The notes beneath the pieces were generated by a model. That model saw nothing but the letters and a program-made list of their open reading frames with translations, searched no databases and was not told the origin of the DNA. A stretch of DNA of 35,453 nt, from positions 1 to 35,453 of the forward strand of contig JAOPGA020001276.1 of assembly GCA_026419775.2 (NCBI GenBank). Direction: 5' to 3'. How positions within the stretch are numbered: the first letter of the stretch is position 1; each line of letters starts with the position of its first letter. This stretch comes from Acrasis kona. Lineage: Eukaryota; Heterolobosea; Eutetramitea; Acrasida; Acrasidae. Positions 1 to 8,347 of this stretch are shown piece by piece. The translations under genes were made by a program, and so were the position numbers.

Positions 1-600
1 GGTCTACATTGTTGATTTAATGTTCGTATGTCCTGTGTCTGCTATAGTTTTCACATCCTAGATTTGATCAGGTGGTGACTTGGTCGTTGTGTGAACGTGT
101 GTTTGGCAGGTACGAAGTGCTGCAATTGAATAGTATAAGTGCGAGTATGAAAGATTTGATCATTTTTTATACGCGTTAAGCGGTGTAAACCAAGGGTTTT
201 ATACTGACCATGTGTCCTCCAGGTCAATCAGGCTTCCTACCAGGAGTCTACTGTCCTGGAGATAATTATGGATACCGATGCCCCGACCACCTATGTGCAA
301 AGTGATTTATCAATTTAACCATGCGAACGCCTTCTCTTGATAAATGACTTTGCATGCTACCAGATGTACCCAGCGATATTAAAGAGCTGCGACAAAAAGA
401 AGCGCCCATACTGCCTAAGAGTATCAAGATTGACGTCAAGAGCACAATACTTCTTCTACCGTAGAGACATTTCGCCAACAATCATCTTCAACATTGTTCA
501 GAATACAACTCAACCTGATATCTTAACATTGTACGCTTCAAATACAACCAGTCAAATGTGATGTTTGGATTGTTGTTTAAGGCTGTAGTTGTAGCTCCAT
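1..600 (+). other. Unresolved coding-like region at window edge
   Basis: Several short open stretches on the plus strand look protein-like, but no single model works. From the ATG at 209 a Cys-rich peptide (CPPGQSGFLPGVYCPGD and onward) runs to a stop near 303. Another frame over the same bases is also open. After an acceptor-like CTACCAG ending at 363, two further frames are open to about 470 and 561. This could be the 3' end of a multi-exon gene that starts before the window, or a decaying gene. The 225-nt frame at 337-561 opens with TTG, so it is not a complete gene by itself. I cannot assign a function or choose a splice model. Confidence 0.25.
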
Positions 601-930
601 TATAAAAGTATTATTAAAAAGATTGTTTACCATTATTTTAACATGTATGCTTTCTCAACACCAGATGATTCTAACAAAACATGATGCTGCGCCAAGGTTG
701 TAAAAAACGGAATGTTGAAGTTTCCGATGAGAGCACGGCTTTTTCAATAACTCCTTATAATTTACAATCTTGTCGGAAATAGAGAGCAAACGAGATTTTC
801 CTATTCTCATTTTGTATTAATGTATTATTTTTACAGGCGGAATAGATTGAGGAACATAATTAGCTCCTACTTTGGCAAGTGAGGAGAATTCTAAGTTTAT
901 CCTAAAAATAAAAGAATTTCACCGCACAGG

Positions 931-937
931 TATAAAA
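931..937 (+). promoter_or_regulatory. TATA-like box upstream of surface-protein gene
   Basis: The sequence TATAAAA lies 49 nt before the ATG at 980, with no other gene between. The position suits a TATA-type core promoter for the next gene. This rests on motif and spacing only. Confidence 0.35.
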
Positions 938-979
938 CGCTAACGCATTCTACGGTACCGGCTAAATTGAAACAAAGCA

Positions 980-2242
980 ATGAATCAACGCATCATTCTA
1001 CTTGCAACCCTAATAGCTAGTATTATAGCTATATGCTTAGGCCAGGATTTGCTGAATACTTATTCCCTCAACTCGGATGGTAACATTATGTACTACATTC
1101 CTGGATCTGGTGCAACCGTCAACAAATTCAAACTAAACGATTTGACCCCATTATGCAGTGTACCCATCACTCCCGCTCTCAACACTGCTTCGTTAAGCAC
1201 TATCGATCCTTTGGGCAGATACATCTTCACAAGAACGCAAAAGAAAATCAATAAGGTTAATCTCGCAACCGGAGTTAATACTCTAGTAAAGGAGGCATCT
1301 GATGATATCATAGCAGTACCTCAGGGATCAACTGCAGCCATCGACGAAAACTTTTTCTACTACATTCACACCGACGGAGCTCTATGGTATCTTACAAGAA
1401 TTGGAATTGAGGACAACTCAGAGAAGACTTTACAAATACCTACAAATCGTTTCGGCAATGTTTTCTACTCAAAAGCGAACGGTCTAATCATTTTGGACTA
1501 TAGCACATACAGATACTTTGTAACCATTGATCCAGCTACTTTCAGCAGCTACAGTGATCAACGTAACTACACTTCTTATGGGTCTGAGATTTCTTTCCCA
1601 CAAGGCAGAATCGTAAAATATGATGGTTCATCCACAAGTCAGGAGTTGAGAGCATACGATATTAGTACTGGAGCTCTCGTTCAGACTGCTAACATTGGTG
1701 GTGGTCAACAATTGGACCGTCTTGTTAACGACTACTATAACCCTAATCTCATAAATACTCTAGGAAGTAAATTCCATGTATTTAAACAATATAACAGAGA
1801 TTTTGAGTTTGTCGAGACTCGCGCATTCTCACAAGCCCAATATATTGTCAACAATGTCATTTTCTCATGTTACAGCTCCTCATCCACTGAATGTCAAACA
1901 ATTGAAACCATTGTGAAAGGAGGTCAGAGATTCTCTCAATCTTCTACTGCTATTTCGAACAGATGCGAAATCACAACCAGTGCACCCCAAGCACCTAGTA
2001 GTTCATCACCTTTAACCACAACTAGTGCACCACAAACCTCAACCAGTTTATCAACTTCTAAAGCACCACAAACATCAAGCAGTCCTCAAACTACTTCATC
2101 ATCCACCGCGCAACCAACCTCTCAATCATCAAAATCCCCAACTCAAAATGAATCAGGAGATGACAATGCAAGAGAGTCCAACAGTGCAATGAAAATTGCT
2201 GTAGGTGGTGTTGCCGCTGCTGTAGCTGCTGCTATGTTATAA
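980..2242 (+). CDS. Secreted, probably GPI-anchored Ser/Thr-rich surface protein
   Basis: A single-exon gene of 420 residues. Residues 1-21 form a signal peptide (hydrophobic LLATLIASIIAICLG, then Q). Residues about 22-330 are a mixed beta-rich region with repeated aromatic and Gly/Asp turns that could be a propeller-like fold, but I recognise no family. Residues about 335-400 are a Ser/Thr/Pro mucin-like stalk with repeated TSAPQ units. The protein ends in a small-residue hydrophobic tail (AVGGVAAAVAAAML) with no basic residues after it, preceded by Ser/Asn/Gly-rich sequence. That is the classic layout of a GPI attachment signal. Several N-x-S/T sites suit a glycosylated cell-surface protein. 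Function is unknown; adhesion or surface coat is only a guess. Confidence 0.82.
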   Translation: MNQRIILLATLIASIIAICLGQDLLNTYSLNSDGNIMYYIPGSGATVNKFKLNDLTPLCSVPITPALNTASLSTIDPLGRYIFTRTQKKINKVNLATGVNTLVKEASDDIIAVPQGSTAAIDENFFYYIHTDGALWYLTRIGIEDNSEKTLQIPTNRFGNVFYSKANGLIILDYSTYRYFVTIDPATFSSYSDQRNYTSYGSEISFPQGRIVKYDGSSTSQELRAYDISTGALVQTANIGGGQQLDRLVNDYYNPNLINTLGSKFHVFKQYNRDFEFVETRAFSQAQYIVNNVIFSCYSSSSTECQTIETIVKGGQRFSQSSTAISNRCEITTSAPQAPSSSSPLTTTSAPQTSTSLSTSKAPQTSSSPQTTSSSTAQPTSQSSKSPTQNESGDDNARESNSAMKIAVGGVAAAVAAAML

Positions 2243-2258
2243 AAGATTAACAATCTAT

Positions 2259-2279
2259 AATAAAATCTTCATCAATAAA
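2259..2279 (+). terminator. Polyadenylation signals of the surface-protein gene
   Basis: Two AATAAA hexamers at 2259-2264 and 2274-2279 lie 17-37 nt after the stop codon of the gene ending at 2242. They are the likely cleavage and polyadenylation signals. Confidence 0.45.
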
Positions 2280-2540
2280 TCAGCTATGTCCAATCATGTT
2301 GTTTGTCGCTTCTGACATCACTCCAACTTAAATCTATCTTAGTTCTTAGGAAACTCCTATTGGATATAATTGATTAAAAATAAAATGATTCTTATCGAAA
2401 TATTGGATGATGTCTAAATAGATAATTGAATCCGAACGCATGCCGATCAACAGCCAGGGTTGAGTAAGGTCTCAGTGCAATAAGTCATTGTTGTAATGTA
2501 TGTTTTTTTGTGCCAAGGGGGTTAAAAACTAATTCTTGAC

Positions 2541-2906
2541 ATGACTGAGTGTTATATTTACCCAAGTAAACAAGATCTAGATGCCAATTGGAAAGCACAA
2601 AAAGGAGATGAAAATGTCATATTTCGATGCCGTGGTATGAACGACGCTTCCTTCAATTACCTCTTCACCTTAATGAACCGCGACGATTATGGAAAGATGA
2701 AACATTTGGATGTGAGTTTCAATGCCCTTACAAATAAATCTTTGTTCTTTTTACATGCATTATCACAGCAGAACGTATCGATACTTGCTATCCACAATCT
2801 TTTTGACTTTGGGAGTGTCAAAGCAAAGTTTCAAGAGTTTGTTACACTTATATCCAGACCGATACCTCTTCAGAAAATTGATGGTCTAAACAACTTGGAG
2901 AGCTGA
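2541..2906 (+). CDS. Short LRR-like protein, first of two overlapping ORFs
   Basis: An ATG-started ORF of 121 residues. The middle part (MKHLDVSFNALTNKSLFFL, then a second helix and SILAIHN) resembles one or two degenerate leucine-rich repeats of the LDLSxNxL kind; the rest has no recognisable domain. Its stop TGA (2904-2906) overlaps the ATG (2906-2908) of the next ORF in the same strand, frame -1, as TGATG. No in-phase GT-AG intron would join the two: the downstream frame is closed by a stop at 2879-2881. So this is either an independent short gene, the first cistron of a two-ORF transcript, or the first half of one frameshifted gene. Confidence 0.45.
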   Translation: MTECYIYPSKQDLDANWKAQKGDENVIFRCRGMNDASFNYLFTLMNRDDYGKMKHLDVSFNALTNKSLFFLHALSQQNVSILAIHNLFDFGSVKAKFQEFVTLISRPIPLQKIDGLNNLES

Positions 2907-3394
2907 TGGTGACTCTTACGAATAACGTTAACAAGTTATCCACTACATCACTGCAACATACCGACATAATCCCAAAACGAAACGAACAACTTGAACAGAA
3001 GTTAGTACATTATTTGCGCAGGTATGGGTACTCTCAAATCACAGAACAAATTAAGGGATTTCAACACGAGACGGACTTGTTCTTGGTTTCAAGTGATGGA
3101 AAAAAGATTATAATTGGAGAAGCACAAAAGGAATTACAAATGGTTGCTTTTGATCTGGTAGAAGAAAGAAGTGTAGATTTTACTAAAATTTCAAATGATG
3201 ATCTTCCTGAAAGACTTAAATGTTATGAGGAAATCATCCAACTAGTTGGTTGTGAGACTTACAAACAGAAGCATATGAATATAGCAAAACAATGTAAAAT
3301 TGTCTTGGCTCGTTCTTTGAATGACCAATTTGTGATTTTTGATTTACATGATTTTTCTGATAGAATGAATATAACCACAAGAACATTGTGTTAA
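2906..3394 (+). CDS. Hypothetical protein with possible PD-(D/E)XK nuclease-like core
   Basis: An ATG-started ORF of 162 residues beginning inside the stop codon of the preceding ORF. Residues about 28-75 run as a helix with Glu (EQKLVHYLRRYGY), a strand ending in TDLFLV, and a strand ending IIIGEAQKE. This order (helix Glu, Asp, then hydrophobic strand with E-x-Q/K) is that of PD-(D/E)XK restriction-endonuclease-like domains; the usual final Lys would be Gln here. Later strands KIVLARSLNDQFVIFDLHDF could complete the fold. The nuclease idea is inference from motif spacing. There is no start-context or UTR space of its own, which makes the link with the upstream LRR-like ORF important. Confidence 0.45.
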   Translation: MVTLTNNVNKLSTTSLQHTDIIPKRNEQLEQKLVHYLRRYGYSQITEQIKGFQHETDLFLVSSDGKKIIIGEAQKELQMVAFDLVEERSVDFTKISNDDLPERLKCYEEIIQLVGCETYKQKHMNIAKQCKIVLARSLNDQFVIFDLHDFSDRMNITTRTLC

Positions 3395-3644
3395 TAAAGC
3401 TTTATCTTCGATTAACCCAAGTCTAAATGATATTATGGTGTATTTGAATATCGATGCATAGAGTGTGGATGGTAGAAAAGGAAAGAATAAAATTGTAAAG
3501 TAAGTTCTAGCGGAATAAGTGTTGTAAGTTCATCAAAAGTTCCACAAAATGCATTCTTCAATTCTAGAAGTTGTACGTTCAAAAAAATGTTGATATAAAA
3601 GAGGGAAATATGTGCTGTAAAGAATTAAAATCAAAATCAAACAA

Positions 3645-4286
3645 ATGAACAACACAAAGGCGATTGATGGAGCAGATAAGAAGGAAGTAGACAAAGTGAG
3701 AACCGTGTTTATTGGAAAGATCTACAGAAGAGACGACCAATCAGAGGATGACTACTTTGCAATGACAGATAACATCGCGGATTTTATCGAGGATAAGTTT
3801 AAGGACACCTACGAAAACATCAAAACTGCAGGTAGGAACCATATCGACGCTGTGTTCAAAACCAACGCTGATGCCCTGAACTTCATCAAGGAAATGACCA
3901 ATTACAACGCTCAAGACAAGAAGTTAATCTGGTCAGATCAAATTACCGCCCCACAGTTTAATGAGTACGTTTACGAGCTCAAGAAGCCAAAGAACAGGAA
4001 ATCCAAGCAAGCTAAGAAATTGGCATCCACATCCACTGCCGATGATGAATTTAATGCTAAGGGCAAACCAAAAGGTGCAACGAACGCTACTCTCGAAAGA
4101 TTGGAGGCGATGAAGAGCGATAGAGAGGCTAATTTATTCAAGTTGAAGGCAGAGATGGCACTAATTGAGGACAAAATTAAGGTCGAACAAGAGATGTTGA
4201 TTGTGTTGAAGAAGGCAATTGGGGATGCAAAGTCAATAATGGGGCAGCCAGTTAGGGATGTTAGGGATGTAAAACTAAAGCAGTAA
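3645..4286 (+). CDS. Coiled-coil protein with possible RRM-like N-terminal fold
   Basis: A single-exon gene of 213 residues. Residues about 18-90 start with RTVFIGKIY, then a helix (NIADFIEDKFKDTY), a strand (HIDAVFKTNADALNFIKEM) and further strands. This beta-alpha-beta order with an RNP2-like first strand resembles an RNA recognition motif, although the aromatic RNP1 positions are not clear. A basic linker (KKPKNRKSKQAKK) at about 113-125 could be a nuclear localisation signal or nucleic-acid contact. Residues about 150-200 form a charged coiled coil. An RNA-binding or chromatin role is an inference; the family is not recognised. Confidence 0.7.
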   Translation: MNNTKAIDGADKKEVDKVRTVFIGKIYRRDDQSEDDYFAMTDNIADFIEDKFKDTYENIKTAGRNHIDAVFKTNADALNFIKEMTNYNAQDKKLIWSDQITAPQFNEYVYELKKPKNRKSKQAKKLASTSTADDEFNAKGKPKGATNATLERLEAMKSDREANLFKLKAEMALIEDKIKVEQEMLIVLKKAIGDAKSIMGQPVRDVRDVKLKQ

Positions 4287-4400
4287 TATGCTTATTAAAA
4301 CATTTATTTTTATTAGTTAGTTTGGGTGCTTTAAAGTAAGTGATCATCATGTCACGCCAATCATTTTTATTGTTAACCAAAACATTGAAGGAAGTAATCA

Positions 4401-4856
4401 TCATGAAATCTTCTCTAATTCTACGGCCTCTCCTGTTGCTAAGAAATTCAAACCGCTCTCGTCCTCTGTAACCTCATAATTGATTACACAGTCAGCATTT
4501 AATTTTTGGCATTGCTCTGAAAGTTTGTATTCGCACTCTTTTAAAGGTTCATTGTTTGGTCTCCTTGTAAACTGAAAGTTTCTGGCAAAAACATTTATAG
4601 TACGAAAGGCGTTTAATACGAGCATTGTAAGAAGCTTGAGAATGATTAGATTACTCGCACTATGTGATGCTGATATAGGACCCAAAGATCTTTTGATTCT
4701 AAAACCAGGTGGGGGTTGTGATCCATTTACAAATTCAACTTTATTTTTTACGCCATCATTTGATCCAATTTCAAAATGTTTGGTGTATAAGCGGTTGCGA
4801 TTGAAAATAACTCTAGTAAATACATGCTTGTGTCTTTGTGGTTTGATTGCAAACAT
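4401..4856 (-). CDS. YbjQ/UPF0145 (DUF74)-like protein
   Basis: A 151-residue single-exon gene starting at the ATG at 4854-4856. Residues about 52-151 follow the YbjQ/UPF0145 pattern: an opening strand and turn (GFRIKRSLGPISASHS), a central variable part, a helix with LSEQCQKLNADCVINYEV matching the family's L-x-x-x-A-x-x-LGADAV block, and a closing FLATGEAVELE strand matching the G-T-A-V end. Bacterial members are about 105 residues and form pentamers or decamers; the first 50 residues here are an extra basic N-terminus. The family is mainly prokaryotic and of uncertain function (sometimes called heavy-metal-binding on weak grounds). The ADAV position reads ADCV. A bacterial origin is possible but unproven. 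Confidence 0.62.
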   Translation of the reverse strand: MFAIKPQRHKHVFTRVIFNRNRLYTKHFEIGSNDGVKNKVEFVNGSQPPPGFRIKRSLGPISASHSASNLIILKLLTMLVLNAFRTINVFARNFQFTRRPNNEPLKECEYKLSEQCQKLNADCVINYEVTEDESGLNFLATGEAVELEKIS

Positions 4857-5346
4857 TGAAATTGACTCAACCGAACAATGAATATATTACAACAAATGAA
4901 AATGATGCTGTGACTGATTTCTTTCCGACTGTTGGGCATTGCAAAGTAGAAATCACTCTGATACAGTTTATAAGGAAGGTGATCATGTACGTACTATAAT
5001 GAGATGGGACAATTAAGAAGTTGCATTTACAAGAAACGACATCATTTGAAAAATTGTTATTATTTTTTTATTTGGATTATTATCTCCATATTTTAATTAT
5101 TGAGTTATCAGCTGATTGAGGGAGGACACAGCAATCAGGGTTTCAGAAAATTGTTCTTACCCTACCATCCATCCTGATCTGATGATAATTTCCTAGATAC
5201 CCATAACCTATACTGATAGTGATAAAAATATTTTTCGCGGAGCATAAATGCTCCGCTATCCCACTACCCCCTAAAACTAAATATTAATAAAGTTGACTAA
5301 AGTCAAGTCAATTTACTGATACGTAACGTTCAGAATAATCGCAGTA
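4857..5346. other. Intergenic region before the DNA element
   Basis: AT-rich sequence without a convincing gene. A 50-residue open frame at about 4850-5000 (plus) overlaps the 5' end of the minus-strand YbjQ-like gene and lacks an ATG, so I do not call it. The promoter of the gene starting at 4856 must lie here. Confidence 0.4.
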
Positions 5347-5427
5347 GACTTGTTGTAATTAATTGATTAATTTGATTAATTTGATTAATCTCCTGATTGC
5401 GATTAATCAGATTAATCCGATTAAGAG
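5347..5427 (+). repeat. Left terminal inverted repeat with 9-bp units
   Basis: Begins GACTTGTTGTAATTAATTG and continues as successive GATTAATNN units, with one degenerate unit (CCTGATTGC) in the middle. The first 44 bp pair with the right end with a single mismatch. Confidence 0.8.
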
Positions 5428-5683
5428 TAAGTAAGAATTAATCAGAGAAGTAGGAATTTATTTACTGCTGTTGTCACTGGTGATTCTCTCATCTCTAGCG
5501 AAGCGATAATAGAGCATGAATAAAAGGCAAATGGGTGGAGACCACGTTCGTTCCTCCATGTTTGCCTCAGACACCCAAACTTCTTTATACGACTGATTGC
5601 CTATTCTAAAAGAAGTTTGATGATCAAAGCACTTTCAAGTAGATCTTTGATAGTTGATAGTCCGCCTTCTTTTACCTCATTAG

Positions 5684-5896
5684 ACTTTTGGCAAACCCCT
5701 GGTCTGTCAATCTGATCCATCAGAACCTGCTGCATCTGAGCCTGCTACATTGCTAATATCGCATGATTTGGCTACTCCACATCCAGTTCAAAAACAGCCA
5801 CAGTCTCTACAAAGTATATTCGATGATATTGACTATGACTGTAGAGCAGCTAGAGCTCCTAGAAAGAAGAGAGCGATTAAAAGAGCTTATTGCTAG
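5684..5896 (+). pseudogene. Short relic ORF inside the DNA element
   Basis: An open frame of 70 codons with no ATG. It starts directly after a strong acceptor-like tract (pyrimidine-rich CCGCCTTCTTTTACCTCATTAG ends at 5683, written here in words as a C/T run then TTAG) and ends at TAG 5894-5896. A candidate donor GTAGAT about 45 nt upstream would fit the usual intron size, but the preceding frame is closed by stops. The peptide is Pro/Ser/Glu-rich, then acidic (SIFDDIDYDC), then basic (APRKKRAIKRAYC). It may be the last exon of the parent transposon's gene, or of a captured host gene. No family recognised. Confidence 0.35.
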
Positions 5897-5950
5897 GAAC
5901 TGGAGAAAATAAACAATTTAATTAATCCAATTCTTCTAATTAATCTTGAT

Positions 5951-6017
5951 TGTTGGATTAATCAGATTAATCAGATTAATCAAATTAATCAAATTAATCA
6001 CTTAATTACAACAAGTC
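5951..6017 (-). repeat. Right terminal inverted repeat with 9-bp units
   Basis: Read on the minus strand from 6017 it begins GACTTGTTGTAATTAAGTG and continues as five GATTAATNN units. It mirrors the left end of the element. The unit types (TT and CT endings) are homogenised within this end. Confidence 0.8.
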
Positions 6018-6191
6018 TATTGTAATTGAAATTTTATTTATAGAATCTAAACAAAACCTAGCAAAACAAAACAAAATTTCAGAACAATACTTTTGGTGGG
6101 CCCTAGATTCGTACACACCGCAATGCCAGTTTTCTAGCGCGAGGTATTCATCTACAAAGCAAAACTTTAGATTACGAGAAACTCACAGTTA

Positions 6192-7224
6192 TTATTTTTT
6201 TGTTTTTTTATTAAATTTAGACTTTGGTTTTGGACCACCAGTGATTTTTAATAGATCCCTCTTACCAATGTGCAAAGTTCCCTTACTCCAATTACCAATA
6301 GATCCTGCAGAAGCCTTATTTCGCACTCTCTTATCAGCCTTACCAATGTCACTAGGTGCTCCGTACCTACTGAGGATTGCATATCTATCATTTTCCCTTT
6401 TACTTTGATTTTTGATAAATTCAATTCTTGCCTTCTTCTTATCAAAAGTACCATTCTGTTTGGCTTCTTTAATTTTTAATTTATTTTCCTGTTTTTCTTT
6501 TAATCTCATTTCTTTAAATTCCTTTAGGTTCATGTGTACGGCACCGGCTACCTTCCTTCCGGTTTCTCTTTGATAGAATCTACCTTGAGAGCGTAATTCT
6601 TCGTCCATGCGTTTGTCATAGTCTTCTTGGTTCAATGTTTGCTTAAATACGAATTCCTTGATTTGACCTGCAATGGAGTCCATCTCTCTTTGTCTTTCGT
6701 TCTTGCGCATCAAAGTAGGATTCTGATTACGGTTATAAAAGACTGCGAGTGAGGGTTGCTTACGTTCTCTACTTCAAATGCAGGCCCCTTCTTTAATTTT
6801 TTTAATTCTTTGCTATATTCTTGATCCCTGTTGTATGCTTCTTCTTGACGCTTTCTTTTTAGTAATACTTTGTCTCTGGCTGTGACGGCAACATCGCTTC
6901 AAACATGTTAGAGCAAGAAGTAACATTTGCTTACTCTTCTTTTCCATCGAGCGATTTGTGTCCTTCTATTGAACTACTCGTTGAGACTAAACCTGGTTCG
7001 AAGAATATAGTTGTCTTTGGTTGCTGTATGACTGGCTTTTGTGGACCTAATTTCGTTGTGGAGGTTTGTAACATTGTGTTGTTGACCTCTTCGTCAGAGC
7101 TGGAATCCTGCTCGACCTCTGGTTCGGATTCTTCATTTGATTCGTAGTCATCGAATTGTAGCATGAACTGCTTTCCATGTTGTTCGAGTCTGCGAAGTGC
7201 CTCGCTTCTATCCAACTCTGACAT
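6192..7224 (-). CDS. Faf1/C1orf131-like (DUF4602) nucleolar protein
   Basis: Three exons on the minus strand: 7224-6935, 6896-6764 and 6722-6192, with introns of 38 and 41 nt, give 317 residues. Residues 1-30 are a helix (SELDRSEALRRLEQHGKQF), followed by an acidic stretch (SNEESEPEVEQDSSSDEE). The middle and end are strongly basic and helical. Near the C-terminus GSIGNWSKGTLHIGKRD matches the conserved closing motif of the yeast Faf1/human C1orf131 family (G-x-GKF-x-x-G-x-L followed by a basic residue and D). Those proteins act in the small-subunit processome during 18S rRNA maturation. The composition fits a nucleolar protein; the family call rests mainly on that motif. Confidence 0.72.
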
Positions 7225-7591
7225 TGTTCTATGTGAAAGACCAGTGCTCAGTCAACTTCAAACAAGGGTTACAAAAAGAAATTTATTAGGTCATCATTAT
7301 GCTCTCATATCTTCTTTAGCGCTTTGTTTTGTGGCTGTTGTGATTTACATCTTTCAAGACACAGAGCTTGTAGTGAAGTGAACGCTTCGTGCATATTATC
7401 AATGCTGATGTTAATGTTAATTCTGTTTTAACAAGGAGGTTCCTCACACTTTCAATTGCTTCGTATAAAAGTTTAACTTCTCTTCCAACGTAAGGTTTGA
7501 CTCATTCAGAGGATTTGCGCTGGGTCTCCCTGACTTCTTCGGTGGTGGCATCAACTAATATTTGGTTGATTTTAGTGATCAACCAGAAAAT
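7225..7591. other. Divergent promoter region
   Basis: 367 bp between the start of the minus-strand Faf1-like gene and the plus-strand four-TM gene, so it must hold both promoters. A TATAAAAG sequence near 7465-7472 faces the plus-strand gene. No further coding sequence is convincing. Confidence 0.4.
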
Positions 7592-8206
7592 ATGAAGAGC
7601 CAAGAGCAACAACCCGATGCTTTTACATTCACAAGGTTAGTAGAATAAGTGATCTGCAATAATATTATTAGCAAGATACTTTTATTACTGAACGTGCCAA
7701 TGGTATTTGCTACATTTGGATTTGGTGTGTCCTCAATTAATGTATCCCATAAATATGAAGCATACGGTACATTAGGTTCCTGTAATATAAGCACATTCAA
7801 CAGTATATTCATTGCTAATGCAGTGCTTGATCTGCTTTTTGGGGCGGTGCTATGTACTCTAATGACTTATGGCGCTGCGTCTACTGATAACCACAAGTTG
7901 GACCGTATGTTGAAGAGAATTGTTAGCACTCTGAGAGGCGCACATAGTCTTATCTTCTCACTCGCTTTGATGATGACCTTGACCTACTTTTTATTCACGA
8001 GTTCATGTGTAAGATTAAATTCAAATCGAAAAGCAGAATAACACCACTAGAAAACATCATTTGATGAATTTTACCTTGATGTATATTATTTTGTAATTGT
8101 TTATTGGAGTTGCCTTGGGTTCAGTGTCATATGTTCAATCTTTTGTTTTATTATTGTTAAAATTTCAGGACGCCGCCGCCAAGAACTTGAGCAACACGAA
8201 GAGTAG
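7592..8206 (+). CDS. Four-transmembrane-segment protein
   Basis: Three exons, 7592-7635, 7672-8008 and 8051-8206 (introns 36 and 42 nt), encode 178 residues. The start ATG gives MKSQEQQPDAFTFTSK, a short hydrophilic lead. Four hydrophobic segments follow: about 17-37 (LLLLNVPMVFATFGFG), 61-86 (FIANAVLDLLFGAVLCTLM), 106-128 (LIFSLALMMTLTYFLF) and 137-160 (in the last exon, YYFVIVYWSCLGFSVICSIF). The protein ends with a basic then acidic tail (GRRRQELEQHEE). Without the second splice the fourth segment would be lost, which supports the model. The layout is tetraspan-like but I see no CCG or other tetraspanin signature, so the family is unassigned. Confidence 0.75.
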
Positions 8207-8347
8207 AAAAATACTTCTTAAATGTTCAAGTCTACCTACGCTGATCATCTTTATAGAGAACAAGAATAAGTTGCCACTAAAAGCGACTGTATTGAATAAA
8301 AACTTTTCAAAATTGTAATCGGCTTTATTTTATCTTTATTACAAGAC

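Larger units (their letters stand above)
5347..6017. mobile_element. Short TIR DNA element (MITE-like), TA target site
   Basis: A 671-bp element bounded by inverted repeats that begin GACTTGTTGTAATTAA on the left and, reverse-complemented, on the right. The ends match for about 44 bp with one mismatch and then continue as tandem 9-bp units of the form GATTAATNN. The dinucleotide TA flanks both ends (5345-5346 and 6018-6019), the signature of TA-targeting elements such as Tc1/mariner-type transposons. The interior holds no transposase; it contains one short open frame with an acceptor-like site before it. It is therefore best read as a non-autonomous deletion derivative or MITE. The near-perfect termini suggest that it is not very old. 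Confidence 0.78.

Noticed and set aside
4636-4881. Plus-strand open frame of 81 codons
   Set aside because: Antisense to the YbjQ-like gene, whose family motifs are clear.
6905-7147. Plus-strand open frame of 80 codons
   Set aside because: Antisense to exons 1-2 of the Faf1-like gene.
7579-7812. Minus-strand hydrophobic open frame
   Set aside because: Antisense to the four-TM protein, whose splice phases and repeated membrane segments are consistent.
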